From CAYOSU01 sp964541255 (lineage in GTDB: Bacteria > Bacillota > Clostridia > Christensenellales > CAMQZB01): 32,869 nucleotides of DNA. Under the pieces are notes generated by a model that was not told where the DNA came from, did not search any database, and saw only the letters and a list, made by a program, of their open reading frames with translations. Below are positions 15,978-24,607 of this stretch, one piece after another (within the stretch, counting starts at the first letter, position 1; each line of letters starts with the position of its first letter). The stretch is taken from contig CAZIPL010000012.1 of the NCBI GenBank assembly GCA_964541255.1, forward strand, positions 1-32,869, in the 5' to 3' direction. A program made the translations under genes and the position numbers.

Positions 15978-16607
15978 ATGGGTAAAGTAGTAGTATTCGA
16001 TCATCCGCTTGTTCAGCACAAGATTTCGATCTTGAGAAACAAGGACACAAACACCAAGGACTTCAGAGAGCTCGTAGAAGAAATCGCTATGCTTATGGCA
16101 TACGAGGCAACGAGAGACCTTCCTTTGGAAGAGGTTGAAATCGAAACGCCTATTTGCAAGACCAAAGCAAACGTACTTACGGGACATGCACTCGGTATCG
16201 TTCCTATCTTGAGAGCTGGACTTGGCATGGTAGACGGCATTTTGAGCCTCGTTCCCAACGCTAAAGTAGGTCACATCGGTCTTTACCGCGACCCCGAGAC
16301 CAAAAAGCCCGTTGAGTACTACTGCAAGCTCCCCGTTGACGCAACAGAGCGCGACTTCCTCGTACTCGACCCGATGCTTGCAACGGGCGGATCTGCGATA
16401 GCTGCAATCGATTTCATGAAGCAAAGAGGAGTAAAGAACATCAAGTTCCTTTGCCTTATCGCTGCTCCTTACGGAATCGAGAAGCTCACCGAAGCTCATC
16501 CCGACGTAGACGTATACGTAGCTTCCGTTGACGAAAAGCTCAACGACCATTGCTACATCGTTCCCGGTCTTGGCGATGCGGGCGACAGATTGTTCGGTAC
16601 GAAATAA
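15978..16607 (+). CDS. upp: Uracil phosphoribosyltransferase
   Basis: Pyrimidine salvage enzyme that joins uracil and PRPP to give UMP. The N-terminal DHPLVQHKISILRNKDT is diagnostic. LRAGLGMVDGIL follows, and the PRPP loop is VLDPMLATGGSAIAAI. The C-terminal uracil-binding region is IVPGLGDAGDRLFGTK. At 209 residues it is full length. GGAGGA at 15965-15970 gives the ATG at 15978 an ideal spacer; the frame extends to a TTG at 15963 that overlaps this ribosome binding site and is rejected. Codon use leans to C-ending codons (CTC, ATC, AAC) more than its neighbours, suggesting high expression. Confidence 0.97.
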   Translation: MGKVVVFDHPLVQHKISILRNKDTNTKDFRELVEEIAMLMAYEATRDLPLEEVEIETPICKTKANVLTGHALGIVPILRAGLGMVDGILSLVPNAKVGHIGLYRDPETKKPVEYYCKLPVDATERDFLVLDPMLATGGSAIAAIDFMKQRGVKNIKFLCLIAAPYGIEKLTEAHPDVDVYVASVDEKLNDHCYIVPGLGDAGDRLFGTK

Positions 16608-16655
16608 TTTAAGAGAAACGGCGGCGGAGCTTTTCGTCGCAAAAGAAAAGCAGAC

Positions 16656-16680
16656 GGCCGTATTTATATACGGCCTTTAT
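16656..16680 (+). terminator. Possible weak terminator after upp
   Basis: GGCCGTAT (16656-16663) and ATACGGCC (16668-16675) form a perfect 8-bp GC-rich hairpin with a 4-nt loop. Only three T residues follow. It lies in the 92-bp gap between upp and the ATPase operon and may attenuate rather than fully stop transcription. Confidence 0.45.
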
Positions 16681-16699
16681 GCGATTTTTAGGTATTGAA

Positions 16700-17008
16700 A
16701 TGATAAATGAAGTTATAACGTCGATTTTAGAGGCCGAAAAAGAAGCCAAAAAAATCGTAAAAGAAGCAAACATTTCCGCAAGAGAAATAATATCTTCCGC
16801 AGACGAGAAAGCGAAAGCTGTCGCTAACGAAGCAAGAATTACCGCAAAGAATACTCGTATCGAGTCGAGCGCAAAAGCAAGCGCGACTGCAGATGCGGCG
16901 TATGCGGAAATAATCGCGAAAGCAAAGGAAGACGCAGAGGAAACGAAAAGACGCTTGGGAAACAACGTCGATAAGGCGGTAGACTTCATAACGGAGGGGA
17001 TTATCTGA
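16700..17008 (+). CDS. ntpF: V-type ATPase peripheral stalk subunit G/H (NtpF/AhaH type)
   Basis: Small, strongly helical, charged protein with the Ala/Lys/Glu-rich coiled-coil pattern of the V-ATPase peripheral stalk subunit that pairs with subunit E. The sequence is dominated by heptad-like AEKEAKKIVKEANISAREI and AKAKEDAEETKRRL. It stands first in the operon, the position of ntpF in Enterococcus hirae. I chose the ATG at 16700, which has AGG 7 nt upstream; an ATG at 16679 would add seven residues. At 102 residues it fits the family. The stop overlaps the ntpI start as TGATG. Identification relies heavily on composition and position. Confidence 0.85.
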   Translation: MINEVITSILEAEKEAKKIVKEANISAREIISSADEKAKAVANEARITAKNTRIESSAKASATADAAYAEIIAKAKEDAEETKRRLGNNVDKAVDFITEGII

Positions 17009-18999
17009 TGGCTACTGTCCGTATGAAAAAAATGCGGCTGGTCGGTCTTTCCGAGGAAAAGGATCTTATTCTCGACGTTTTGCAAAAAACGGGTGCGGTC
17101 GAGCTTAAAAAGTGCGACGAGATTGAAAATACTCACGCGCGGCTTGACATTGACAGACTCAACGAGGTGAACGGCAAAATCGCGAGACTTTCCAACGCGC
17201 TTGACTTTTTAGAGGGACAAAAGCGTATAAGAGAGGAACTTGCGAAGAAAAACGTCGTCGAATATACTCCACCGAAAAAGCCCTTGTTTGCGGTTAGACG
17301 CGATGTTTTGCACGACGAGTTTTTGTCTCGCGGCGAAGCGTCCGAAGAAGCGTTTTCGAGAATCGACGAGCTTGACAAAATAGCATTTTCCCTTGCAGAT
17401 CTTAAAGGAAAGCTTGCGCAAGCCGAAACGGAGATAAGCGCGCTCAGACCTTTCGAAGATTTAGATGTTGCTATTTCGGACGTTGCGGACTCTCGAAACG
17501 TCGTTATGGAAATAGGCGTTTTGCCGTCGAGCGGACTAAGTAGTCTTTCAAAGCTTATAGATGACGGATTGTTTTTGATAAGAACAATCAAAACCGTCGG
17601 CTCGGATCTCACGGTGTTTGTTGCGTATCACAAGTCGGTAGCGGAGGAAGCTTATGCGGCTCTTACAGATGCGGGTTTTTCTAGAACAAACGTCGAATGC
17701 GAAGAATTGCCGTCGAAACGCATAGAGGAAATCAAGGAAGAAGAGGACGCTTTGAAAAAGAGCGAGATAGCTCTTAACGGCGACGCGATGGCTTATTATC
17801 CGTGCGTAGACGATTTCAAACTGCTTTACGATTACTATTCCTATCAAAAGGAGAAGATCGAAAGCGGCGGCGATTTCAGAAGAACGGAGGGCGAGCTTGC
17901 CGTAGGATTTGAGGCTTGGGTTCCCGAAAAGCAGACCGACGACGTAGTCAAGGCGATAGAAGAAAAGACCGATTGCGTATATGTAGAGTTTTCCGATCCC
18001 GAAAAGGACGAAATGCCTCCTACGCTTTCGAACAACGGCCCCGTTATGAAAGCTTACGAATCGGTTACCAATATGTATTCCGTTCCGAGCTATTACGAAT
18101 CGGATCCGACCTTCTCGGTTATGCTGTTTTACTTCCTGTTCTTCGGATTTATGCTTTCCGATGCGGGCTACGGACTTATCTTGGCAATCGCGGGAGCATT
18201 GATTTTGAAGTTTATAAAGCTCGAACCCGGCATGAAAAACCTTGTCGTTATAATAACGCTCGGCGGTGTATCGACTATTCTTTGGGGACTTTTGTTCGGC
18301 GGATTCTTCTCGATAGAGATAGAGGGCACGTTCCTCGAAAAGCTATGCTGGTTCTCGCCGCTTGACAATCCTATCGGAGTTTTGGGATTATCGCTAGGAA
18401 TAGGCGTTTTGCAGATACTTTACGGGCTTGGCTTGAAGGCAAGGGAGCTTATTAAGAACGGTCATGCGCTTGACGCGGTATTTGACGTGGGAAGCTGGTA
18501 TCTCGTATTTATCGGAATAGGCTTATTCGCGCTTTCAATGGTTGACGGATTTGCGATGCTTTCTACCCCCGGACTTATCGTAGCGATTGTCGGACTTGTC
18601 GTCATAGTTTTGACGGGCGGCAGAAAGGAAGCGAGCGTTCCTAAAAAGATTATTAAGGGCTTAGCGTCCCTTTACGATATAGTAAATTACGTTTCCGATA
18701 TTTTGTCTTATGCAAGACTCTTCGGTTTGGGGCTTGCCACGGGCGTTGTCGGAATGGTATTCAATAAAATCGCGGCGGTCTTCATAGACCTTATGGGACC
18801 TGTTGCGGGCGGAGTCGTTGCCGTAATATTCATACTCGTGGGACACGCGATGAATATGGCGATAAACGTACTCGGCGCATATGTACATGATTGCAGATTG
18901 CAATATATCGAGTTCTTCGGCAAATTCTACGAAGGCGGCGGACATGCGTTCGTACCTTTCGGCAGCAGAACGAAATATGTCAATATAAAAAATATGTAA
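17008..18999 (+). CDS. ntpI: V-type ATPase subunit I (a-subunit homologue)
   Basis: Membrane stator subunit that forms the ion half-channels beside the c-ring. The N-terminal half (about 1-340) is soluble and coiled-coil rich. The C-terminal half holds roughly seven to eight transmembrane segments starting near FFGFMLSDAGYGLILAI. The essential arginine that meets the c-ring glutamate is R570 in ILSYARLFGLGLA. VGHAMNMAINVLGAYVHDCRLQ and the FYEGGGHAF ending are typical family signatures. Its 663 residues match E. hirae NtpI. A GGAGGGGA motif precedes the ATG, which overlaps the ntpF stop. The gene is followed after 15 bp by an assembly gap. Confidence 0.96.
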   Translation: MATVRMKKMRLVGLSEEKDLILDVLQKTGAVELKKCDEIENTHARLDIDRLNEVNGKIARLSNALDFLEGQKRIREELAKKNVVEYTPPKKPLFAVRRDVLHDEFLSRGEASEEAFSRIDELDKIAFSLADLKGKLAQAETEISALRPFEDLDVAISDVADSRNVVMEIGVLPSSGLSSLSKLIDDGLFLIRTIKTVGSDLTVFVAYHKSVAEEAYAALTDAGFSRTNVECEELPSKRIEEIKEEEDALKKSEIALNGDAMAYYPCVDDFKLLYDYYSYQKEKIESGGDFRRTEGELAVGFEAWVPEKQTDDVVKAIEEKTDCVYVEFSDPEKDEMPPTLSNNGPVMKAYESVTNMYSVPSYYESDPTFSVMLFYFLFFGFMLSDAGYGLILAIAGALILKFIKLEPGMKNLVVIITLGGVSTILWGLLFGGFFSIEIEGTFLEKLCWFSPLDNPIGVLGLSLGIGVLQILYGLGLKARELIKNGHALDAVFDVGSWYLVFIGIGLFALSMVDGFAMLSTPGLIVAIVGLVVIVLTGGRKEASVPKKIIKGLASLYDIVNYVSDILSYARLFGLGLATGVVGMVFNKIAAVFIDLMGPVAGGVVAVIFILVGHAMNMAINVLGAYVHDCRLQYIEFFGKFYEGGGHAFVPFGSRTKYVNIKNM

Positions 19000-19014
19000 T
19001 TAAAAAATCAATTG

Positions 19015-19024
19015 NNNNNNNNNN
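19015..19024. other. Assembly gap (10 N)
   Basis: Ten N bases between ntpI and ntpK mark a scaffold join of unknown true length. The four bases on each side are both ATTG, so the contigs might overlap. The flanking genes are in the expected operon order, so little is likely to be missing. Confidence 0.99.
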
Positions 19025-19040
19025 ATTGGAGGATAAACAA

Positions 19041-19559
19041 ATGTTATTGGAAGTAGTTAACGAAGGCGCAAAGATCGTTATCACGGACGGCGCATATCTC
19101 GCTATTTTAGGAGCGGCTCTTGCGGCAATTATGGCAGGTATCGGATCTGCTATCGGCGTAGGCAAGGCGGGACAGGCTGCCGCTGCGATAACGGCAGAAA
19201 AGCCCGAACTTTTCTCTAAGCTTCTAGTTTTGCAGCTTCTCCCCGGTACGCAGGGTATTTACGGCTTCCTTATCGCCATCATGGTATTTATTAAGATCAA
19301 CCTTTTCGGCGGAATGGCAGGCGTAGAAGTTTCCATCGAGCAGGGGCTTCAGCTTTTGGTTGGATGTCTTCCTATCGCTATCGTAGGTCTTTTGTCTGCA
19401 ATAGCTCAGGCAAAGGTTGCGATTGCAGGTATGAACATGACCGCTAAGCATCCCGAATCGTCAGGACAGGCTATCACGATGACGGTTATGGTCGAAACTT
19501 ACGCGATTTTGGGACTTTTGGTTTCCTTCCTCGCAGTATTTGTCGGCGTACAGCTTTAA
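19041..19559 (+). CDS. ntpK: V-type ATPase subunit K (c-ring proteolipid)
   Basis: Four-helix proteolipid formed by duplication of the two-helix c subunit, building the rotor ring. The ion-carrying glutamate is E152 in MVETYAILG of helix 4. Helix 2 has LLPGTQGIYG with no carboxylate, as in E. hirae NtpK, so there is one ion site per subunit. Residues matching the E. hirae Na+ ligands L61, T64, Q65, Q110 and E139 are all present as L67, T70, Q71, Q123 and E152, which points to Na+ rather than H+ coupling. The length is 172. GGAGG lies 9-13 nt upstream of the ATG. The frame upstream runs into the assembly gap and is not coding. Confidence 0.97.
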   Translation: MLLEVVNEGAKIVITDGAYLAILGAALAAIMAGIGSAIGVGKAGQAAAAITAEKPELFSKLLVLQLLPGTQGIYGFLIAIMVFIKINLFGGMAGVEVSIEQGLQLLVGCLPIAIVGLLSAIAQAKVAIAGMNMTAKHPESSGQAITMTVMVETYAILGLLVSFLAVFVGVQL

Positions 19560-19574
19560 TTTATAGGTGCGAAA

Positions 19575-20156
19575 ATGGCAGGAAGTGAGGCTATAATCAA
19601 TAAAATAATCGCTGATGCCGAACTTAGCGCAAAGGAGATAATAGCGAAAGCAGAGTCTAACGCGAAAGAGATAATCGAAAATGCCGAGAAAAAGGCAAGC
19701 GATTATATCGCGGAAGAGAAAAAAGCCGCGGAGGAAAACGCAAGGCTTACCGTCGAGAGAAGAAAGACCGTCGCGGCGCTCGATTCGAAGAAAATCGCGT
19801 TGAAGAAAAGACAGGAGCTTATCGACGAGTGCTTCGATAAGGCAAGAGAAAGAATTCTTTCGCTTGACGAAGAAAAATATCTTGCGTTTATCGAAAAGCT
19901 TTGCGTCGAAAACGCGGATGACGGAGATATTCTCGTTTTAGGTAAAGAGGAAAAATATATCACCGAAGAGTTCGTCGAAAATATTTCGAAGAAAACGGGC
20001 AAAAAGCTTAGTATATCGGAAGAAAAAGGCGATTATGTCGGCGGTATCGTTCTTCGAGCAAACTCTTGCGACAAGAATCTGACGCTCAATGCGCTTCTTC
20101 GTTCTATGCGCGAAGATAAGGAAAAGGAGATCGCTAAGCTTTTGGAGGTTTTGTGA
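19575..20156 (+). CDS. ntpE: V-type ATPase subunit E
   Basis: Peripheral stalk subunit that pairs with the G/H subunit and ties the A3B3 head to subunit I. The N-terminal 80 residues are a long charged helix with repeated Ala/Lys/Glu (SAKEIIAKAESNAKEIIENA). The C-terminal globular part has GDYVGGIVLRANSCDKNLTLNAL, the family's hallmark strand (GGxxLxx-like), then a final helix ending AKLLEVL. Its 193 residues are typical. The stop overlaps the ntpC start region as TGATG. Subunit identity follows from both sequence and operon position. Confidence 0.92.
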   Translation: MAGSEAIINKIIADAELSAKEIIAKAESNAKEIIENAEKKASDYIAEEKKAAEENARLTVERRKTVAALDSKKIALKKRQELIDECFDKARERILSLDEEKYLAFIEKLCVENADDGDILVLGKEEKYITEEFVENISKKTGKKLSISEEKGDYVGGIVLRANSCDKNLTLNALLRSMREDKEKEIAKLLEVL

Positions 20157-21142
20157 TGGCAAGCGGAAGAATTTACGCCAATATAACGGCGGAAACGCTA
20201 TCGGCAAAGCTAATAGGGCAAGATAAGCTCACGAGACTTGTCGAGTGCAAAAACGGCGAGGCGGCGATAAAGATTTTGGGCGAATACGGCTTCGGCGACG
20301 GTTTGATAGAAACCAATCCCGCCGAGTACGAAACCCTTTGCAAAGCCGAAGAGGCGGCGACTTATCGCTTCTGCGGCGAGCTTTGCCCCGACGAAAAACT
20401 CAAAAAGGTCTTTTATGCGCAGTTCGACTATCACAACGTCAAGGCGGTTTTGAAGTCTAAGTACGGCGCAAAGGTTGAGCTTTCGAAGATGACCTATCCG
20501 TTCACGGAGATACCTCCAGAAACGCTTAAAGAGATGATCTTTGCCGACGAATACAAGGCTTTGAGTTCTTTCCAAAGAAAGCTTTGCGAAGAAATAGATA
20601 TTCTTCACGTCAGCGGAAAGCTTACTCCGTCAAGGATAGACATTCTTGCGGACAAGGCGATGTACGGCGAGATTTTTTCGCTCCTTAAAGGCAGCGGAGA
20701 AAAGACCTTGGAAGAGTATTACAAAACGTGTGTTGACCTTATAAATATAGGAACGGCGGCAAGAGTCGTCAGAAACGGTGATAGCGAAAAGGCTCTCGAA
20801 GAAATGCTTATAGACGGCGGAAGTATCGATAAAGCATTGTTGTTGAGCGTTACGGAAAACGATTCCAAACTTAAAGACGGAGTCAAATATACCGATATGC
20901 GAAAAGCCGTTGACGTAGCGTTTGATGGCGGAATAACGGAATACGAGCTTATAAGAGACGATATTTTGGTTGACGTTTATAAGAAAAAACGTACTTTCCC
21001 GCCCGAGGGAACCGATCAATTTTTCGGATACCTTTTCGCAAGGCTTATGCAGGTTAAAAACGTTCGAATATGCATGGTATGCCTGAACAACGGCATAGAC
21101 AAAGACCGTATGAGAGAGAGGCTGAGAAAGACTTATGCATAA
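20156..21142 (+). CDS. ntpC: V-type ATPase subunit C (d-type)
   Basis: Socket-like, mostly helical subunit that connects the central stalk to the c-ring. Three related helical segments are visible, consistent with the pseudo-threefold fold. Typical stretches are YANITAETLSAKLIGQDKL at the N-terminus, FYAQFDYHNVKAVLKSKY in the middle (FDxxNxKxxLKxK signature) and GYLFARLMQVKNVRICMVCL near the end, followed by the RMRERLRKTYA tail. The length of 328 is normal. GGAGG at 20144-20148 sits 7 nt before the ATG at 20156; the adjacent GTG at 20153 would add one residue. The stop overlaps the next start within ATGCATAA. Confidence 0.94.
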   Translation: MASGRIYANITAETLSAKLIGQDKLTRLVECKNGEAAIKILGEYGFGDGLIETNPAEYETLCKAEEAATYRFCGELCPDEKLKKVFYAQFDYHNVKAVLKSKYGAKVELSKMTYPFTEIPPETLKEMIFADEYKALSSFQRKLCEEIDILHVSGKLTPSRIDILADKAMYGEIFSLLKGSGEKTLEEYYKTCVDLINIGTAARVVRNGDSEKALEEMLIDGGSIDKALLLSVTENDSKLKDGVKYTDMRKAVDVAFDGGITEYELIRDDILVDVYKKKRTFPPEGTDQFFGYLFARLMQVKNVRICMVCLNNGIDKDRMRERLRKTYA

Positions 21143-21458
21143 CAGAATCGGAATAGTCGGCGATGCCGACAGCATACTTGCGTTCAAGGCGATCGGCGTC
21201 GAGACGTTTGGCGTATCGACGGCAGACGAAGCTAAAGAATATATCAAAGAAATGTCTAAAAAAGACTTCAAGGTAATCTTCATAACGGAAAATTATGCAG
21301 AAGAGCTTGAAGACTTCTTGAAGAAATATCGCTCGAATCCCACTCCAGCGATAATCCCCGTACCGTCGTCGAAAGGCAGCAACGGCTACGGTATGGAAGG
21401 AGTAAGGCGCGATATGGAAAAAGCAATCGGCGCGGACATTTTATTCAGAAAAGATTAA
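21135..21458 (+). CDS. ntpG: V-type ATPase subunit F (NtpG)
   Basis: Small Rossmann-like central-stalk subunit that binds subunit D and modulates ATP hydrolysis. The N-terminal IGIVGDADSILAFKAIGVETFGV is the family signature, and VIFITENYAEEL and PAIIPVPSSKGSNGYG complete it. The length is 107, as expected. Its ATG lies within the last codons of ntpC, so translation is probably coupled. The name ntpG follows the E. hirae convention; the same protein is called subunit F in AtpF-type nomenclature. Confidence 0.94.
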   Translation: MHNRIGIVGDADSILAFKAIGVETFGVSTADEAKEYIKEMSKKDFKVIFITENYAEELEDFLKKYRSNPTPAIIPVPSSKGSNGYGMEGVRRDMEKAIGADILFRKD

Positions 21459-21478
21459 GTTTATATATTGGAGAAAAC

Positions 21479-23236
21479 ATGGCCGGAAGAATTATTAAAG
21501 TATCTGGACCGCTTATCGTAGCGGAGAATATGGCAGACGCGAAGATTTACGACGTTGTCAAAGTTTCGAGTAAGGGACTTATCGGCGAAATAATCGAGCT
21601 TCGCGGAGATAAAGCGTCCATTCAGGTATACGAAGAGACCGCGGGATTAGGCCCCGGGGATATAGTTGAATCCACAGGCTCACCCCTTTCGGTAGAGCTT
21701 GCTCCGGGACTTATCGAGAGTATTTACGACGGTATTCAAAGACCGCTCGATAAGCTCGTCGAAACAAGCGGCGCGAGAATAGGCAGAGGCGTATCCGTTT
21801 CGCCGATAGATCACGAAAAGAAATGGACGTTTGTTCCGACGAAAAAGGTCGGCGATACGGTCGTTTCGGGCGACGTTATCGGAACGGTACAAGAGACGAA
21901 GATCGTCGTTCACAAGATTATGGTTCCCGTCGGAGTTTCGGGAGAGATTACCGAAATAAAAGCAGGCGATTTCAACGTAGAAGAAACTATTGCGATTATA
22001 GGCGGGAAAGAAGTTTCGATGCTTCAGAAGTGGCCTGTAAGACGCGGAAGACCTTACAAAGAAAAACTCCCTCCGAACACCCCGATGATTACGGGACAGA
22101 GAGTTATAGACACCCTTTTCCCGATAGCAAAGGGCGGCGTTGCGGCAGTTCCGGGCCCGTTCGGAAGCGGAAAGACGGTCGTTCAGCACCAGCTTGCTAA
22201 GTGGGCTGACGCAGAGATAATAGTATACGTCGGTTGCGGCGAGCGCGGAAACGAGATGACCGACGTTCTTAACGAGTTCCCTGAGCTTAAAGACCCTAAG
22301 TCCGGCGAACCGCTTATGAAGAGAACGGTGCTTATCGCGAATACATCAGATATGCCGGTTGCCGCACGTGAAGCGTCTATTTATACGGGAATCACGATAG
22401 CGGAATATTTCAGAGATATGGGATATAGCGTTGCTATCATGGCAGATTCCACATCCCGTTGGGCGGAAGCGCTCAGAGAAATGTCGGGACGACTTGAAGA
22501 AATGCCGGGCGAAGAGGGCTATCCCGCGTACCTTGGTTCGAGACTTGCGGAGTTTTACGAAAGAGCGGGTATCGTCAAAGTTTTGGGAAGCGAAGATACC
22601 GTCGGTTCGGTTACTGCAATCGGCGCGGTTTCTCCTCCGGGCGGCGACCTTTCGGAACCCGTTTCGCAGGCAACGCTTCGAATCGTCAAGGTATTCTGGG
22701 GCTTGTCGGCAAGCCTTGCTTATAGGAGACACTTCCCTGCAATCGATTGGTTGATAAGCTATTCGCTTTATTCCGATAGACTCGCGGATTGGTTCGCGGA
22801 GAACATCTCGCCCGATTTTATCTCTTTAAGAAGCTTTGCGATGAGAGTTTTGCAAGAAGAATCCGAGCTTGACGAAATCGTTCGTCTTGTCGGTATCGAC
22901 GCGCTTTCTTCTCGCGATAGATTGACTCTCGAAACGGCAAAGACCATTCGCGAGGACTATCTCCACCAGAACGCTTTCCACGAGGTAGACACATACGCTT
23001 CGATGGAAAAGCAATACAGAATGTTGAAGCTCATTCATTCTTTCTACGAAAACGGAAGAGAGGCTCTCGACAAAGACGTAGACTTAGAGGATATTTTGAA
23101 GATCACCGCAAGAGAGAAGATCGGCAGAGCGAAATATATCGAAGAAAAGAACCTTTCCGAATTCGATGCGATCGAAAACTTGATGGCTTCGGAGCTTAAA
23201 GCTCTCGAGAGAGACGGAGGACTTATAGATGCTTAA
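21479..23236 (+). CDS. ntpA: V-type ATPase catalytic subunit A
   Basis: Catalytic ATPase subunit of the A3B3 head. The P-loop is GPFGSGKT at residues 226-233. The catalytic acid lies in GCGERGNEMTDVL, and Walker B is YSVAIMADSTSRWAEALRE. The family-specific non-homologous insert sits between the N-terminal barrel and the P-loop, with the EKKWTF and KIMVPVGVSGEITEI segments. SGRLEEMPGEEGYPAYL and GAVSPPGGDLSEPV are hallmark stretches. It is 585 residues long, the usual size. A TTGGAGAAAAC ribosome binding site precedes the ATG. The stop overlaps ntpB by 8 bp. Confidence 0.97.
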   Translation: MAGRIIKVSGPLIVAENMADAKIYDVVKVSSKGLIGEIIELRGDKASIQVYEETAGLGPGDIVESTGSPLSVELAPGLIESIYDGIQRPLDKLVETSGARIGRGVSVSPIDHEKKWTFVPTKKVGDTVVSGDVIGTVQETKIVVHKIMVPVGVSGEITEIKAGDFNVEETIAIIGGKEVSMLQKWPVRRGRPYKEKLPPNTPMITGQRVIDTLFPIAKGGVAAVPGPFGSGKTVVQHQLAKWADAEIIVYVGCGERGNEMTDVLNEFPELKDPKSGEPLMKRTVLIANTSDMPVAAREASIYTGITIAEYFRDMGYSVAIMADSTSRWAEALREMSGRLEEMPGEEGYPAYLGSRLAEFYERAGIVKVLGSEDTVGSVTAIGAVSPPGGDLSEPVSQATLRIVKVFWGLSASLAYRRHFPAIDWLISYSLYSDRLADWFAENISPDFISLRSFAMRVLQEESELDEIVRLVGIDALSSRDRLTLETAKTIREDYLHQNAFHEVDTYASMEKQYRMLKLIHSFYENGREALDKDVDLEDILKITAREKIGRAKYIEEKNLSEFDAIENLMASELKALERDGGLIDA

Positions 23237-24602
23237 AGAATACAGAACCATAAGAGAGGTCGTAGGGCCGCTTATGCTCGTCGAAAACGTCGAGGGAGTA
23301 ACCTATGACGAGCTTGTCGAAATAGAGCAAGAGAACGGAGAAATCCGTATGGGCAAGGTCTTGCAAGTCGAAAACGACAAAGCTCTCGTTCAGCTATACG
23401 AGGGCGCGCAAGGGCTTAAAATATCGACGTCGAAAGCAAGATTCTTGGGGCACGGACTCAAACTTTCCGTTTCGGAGGATATGCTCGGTCGAGTATTCAA
23501 CGGAATGGGTAAGCCCATCGACGGCGGAGCGGAGATTATCCCCGAAGATAAACTCGACATCAACGGTCAGCCGATAAACCCCGCCGCGAGAGACTATCCC
23601 AACGAGTTCATTCAAACGGGTATTTCCGCGATAGACGGACTTAACACCCTTGTAAGAGGACAGAAACTTCCGGTATTTTCGATGTCCGGTCTTCCGCACG
23701 CAAACTTGGCTGCGCAGATCGCCCGTCAGGCAAAGGTGCTCAACTCCGACAGCAAGTTCGCGGTAGTATTTGCCGCGGTCGGAATTACCTATGAAGAAGC
23801 GGACTTCTTCATTTCGGACTTCAGAAAGACTGGTGCAATCGAAAGAACGGTACTTTTTATGAACTTGGCTAACGAGCCTGCGATCGAGCGTATCGCAACG
23901 CCGAGAATGGCGCTTACTTGCGCGGAATACTTGGCGTTCGAGCTTGGTATGCACGTTCTTGTTATCATAACGGATATAACGAACTACGCGGAAGCGCTTC
24001 GTGAAACGTCCGCCGCAAGAAAGGAAGTCCCGGGAAGAAGAGGATACCCCGGCTACCTTTACACGGACTTAGCGACTATGTATGAAAGAGCGGGCAGAAT
24101 CAAAGGCAAAGAAGGCTCTATAACTCAGATTCCTATCTTGACGATGCCCGAAGACGATAAGACACACCCGATTCCCGACCTTACGGGATATATCACCGAG
24201 GGACAGATCATTCTTTCGAGAGAGCTTCACAAGAAAGGCATAACGCCTCCTATCGACGTACTCCCGTCGCTGTCGAGACTTAAAGATAAGGGTATCGGCA
24301 AAGGCAAGACGAGAGAGGATCATGCTGACACGATGAACCAGCTTTTCTCTGCGTATTCGCAAGGAAAGGAGGCAAAGGAGCTTGCTACTATCTTGGGCGA
24401 GTCGGCGCTTTCCGAAACGGATAGACTTTATGCGAAGTTTGCCGCAGAGTTTGAAAAGGAATATGTCAACCAAGGCTTCGATACGAACAGAACCATAGAA
24501 GAAACTTTGGATTTGGGCTGGAAGCTTCTAGGCGTTTTGCCGAAGTCCGAGCTCAAGCGTATCAAGGACGAATATATCGAAAAGTATTATCATAAGGCGT
24601 AA
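23229..24602 (+). CDS. ntpB: V-type ATPase regulatory subunit B
   Basis: Non-catalytic partner of subunit A in the head. It lacks a P-loop; the corresponding region reads FSMSGLPHANLAAQIARQAKV, as in all B subunits. VLVIITDITNYAEALRETSAAR corresponds to Walker B, and PGRRGYPGYLYTDLATMYERAGR with GSITQIPILTMPEDD are conserved B-subunit stretches. The C-terminal part ends LGVLPKSELKRIKDEYIEKYYHK. Its 457 residues are standard. The ATG at 23229 is inside the last codons of ntpA. Confidence 0.97.
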   Translation: MLKEYRTIREVVGPLMLVENVEGVTYDELVEIEQENGEIRMGKVLQVENDKALVQLYEGAQGLKISTSKARFLGHGLKLSVSEDMLGRVFNGMGKPIDGGAEIIPEDKLDINGQPINPAARDYPNEFIQTGISAIDGLNTLVRGQKLPVFSMSGLPHANLAAQIARQAKVLNSDSKFAVVFAAVGITYEEADFFISDFRKTGAIERTVLFMNLANEPAIERIATPRMALTCAEYLAFELGMHVLVIITDITNYAEALRETSAARKEVPGRRGYPGYLYTDLATMYERAGRIKGKEGSITQIPILTMPEDDKTHPIPDLTGYITEGQIILSRELHKKGITPPIDVLPSLSRLKDKGIGKGKTREDHADTMNQLFSAYSQGKEAKELATILGESALSETDRLYAKFAAEFEKEYVNQGFDTNRTIEETLDLGWKLLGVLPKSELKRIKDEYIEKYYHKA

Positions 24603-24607
24603 TTATT

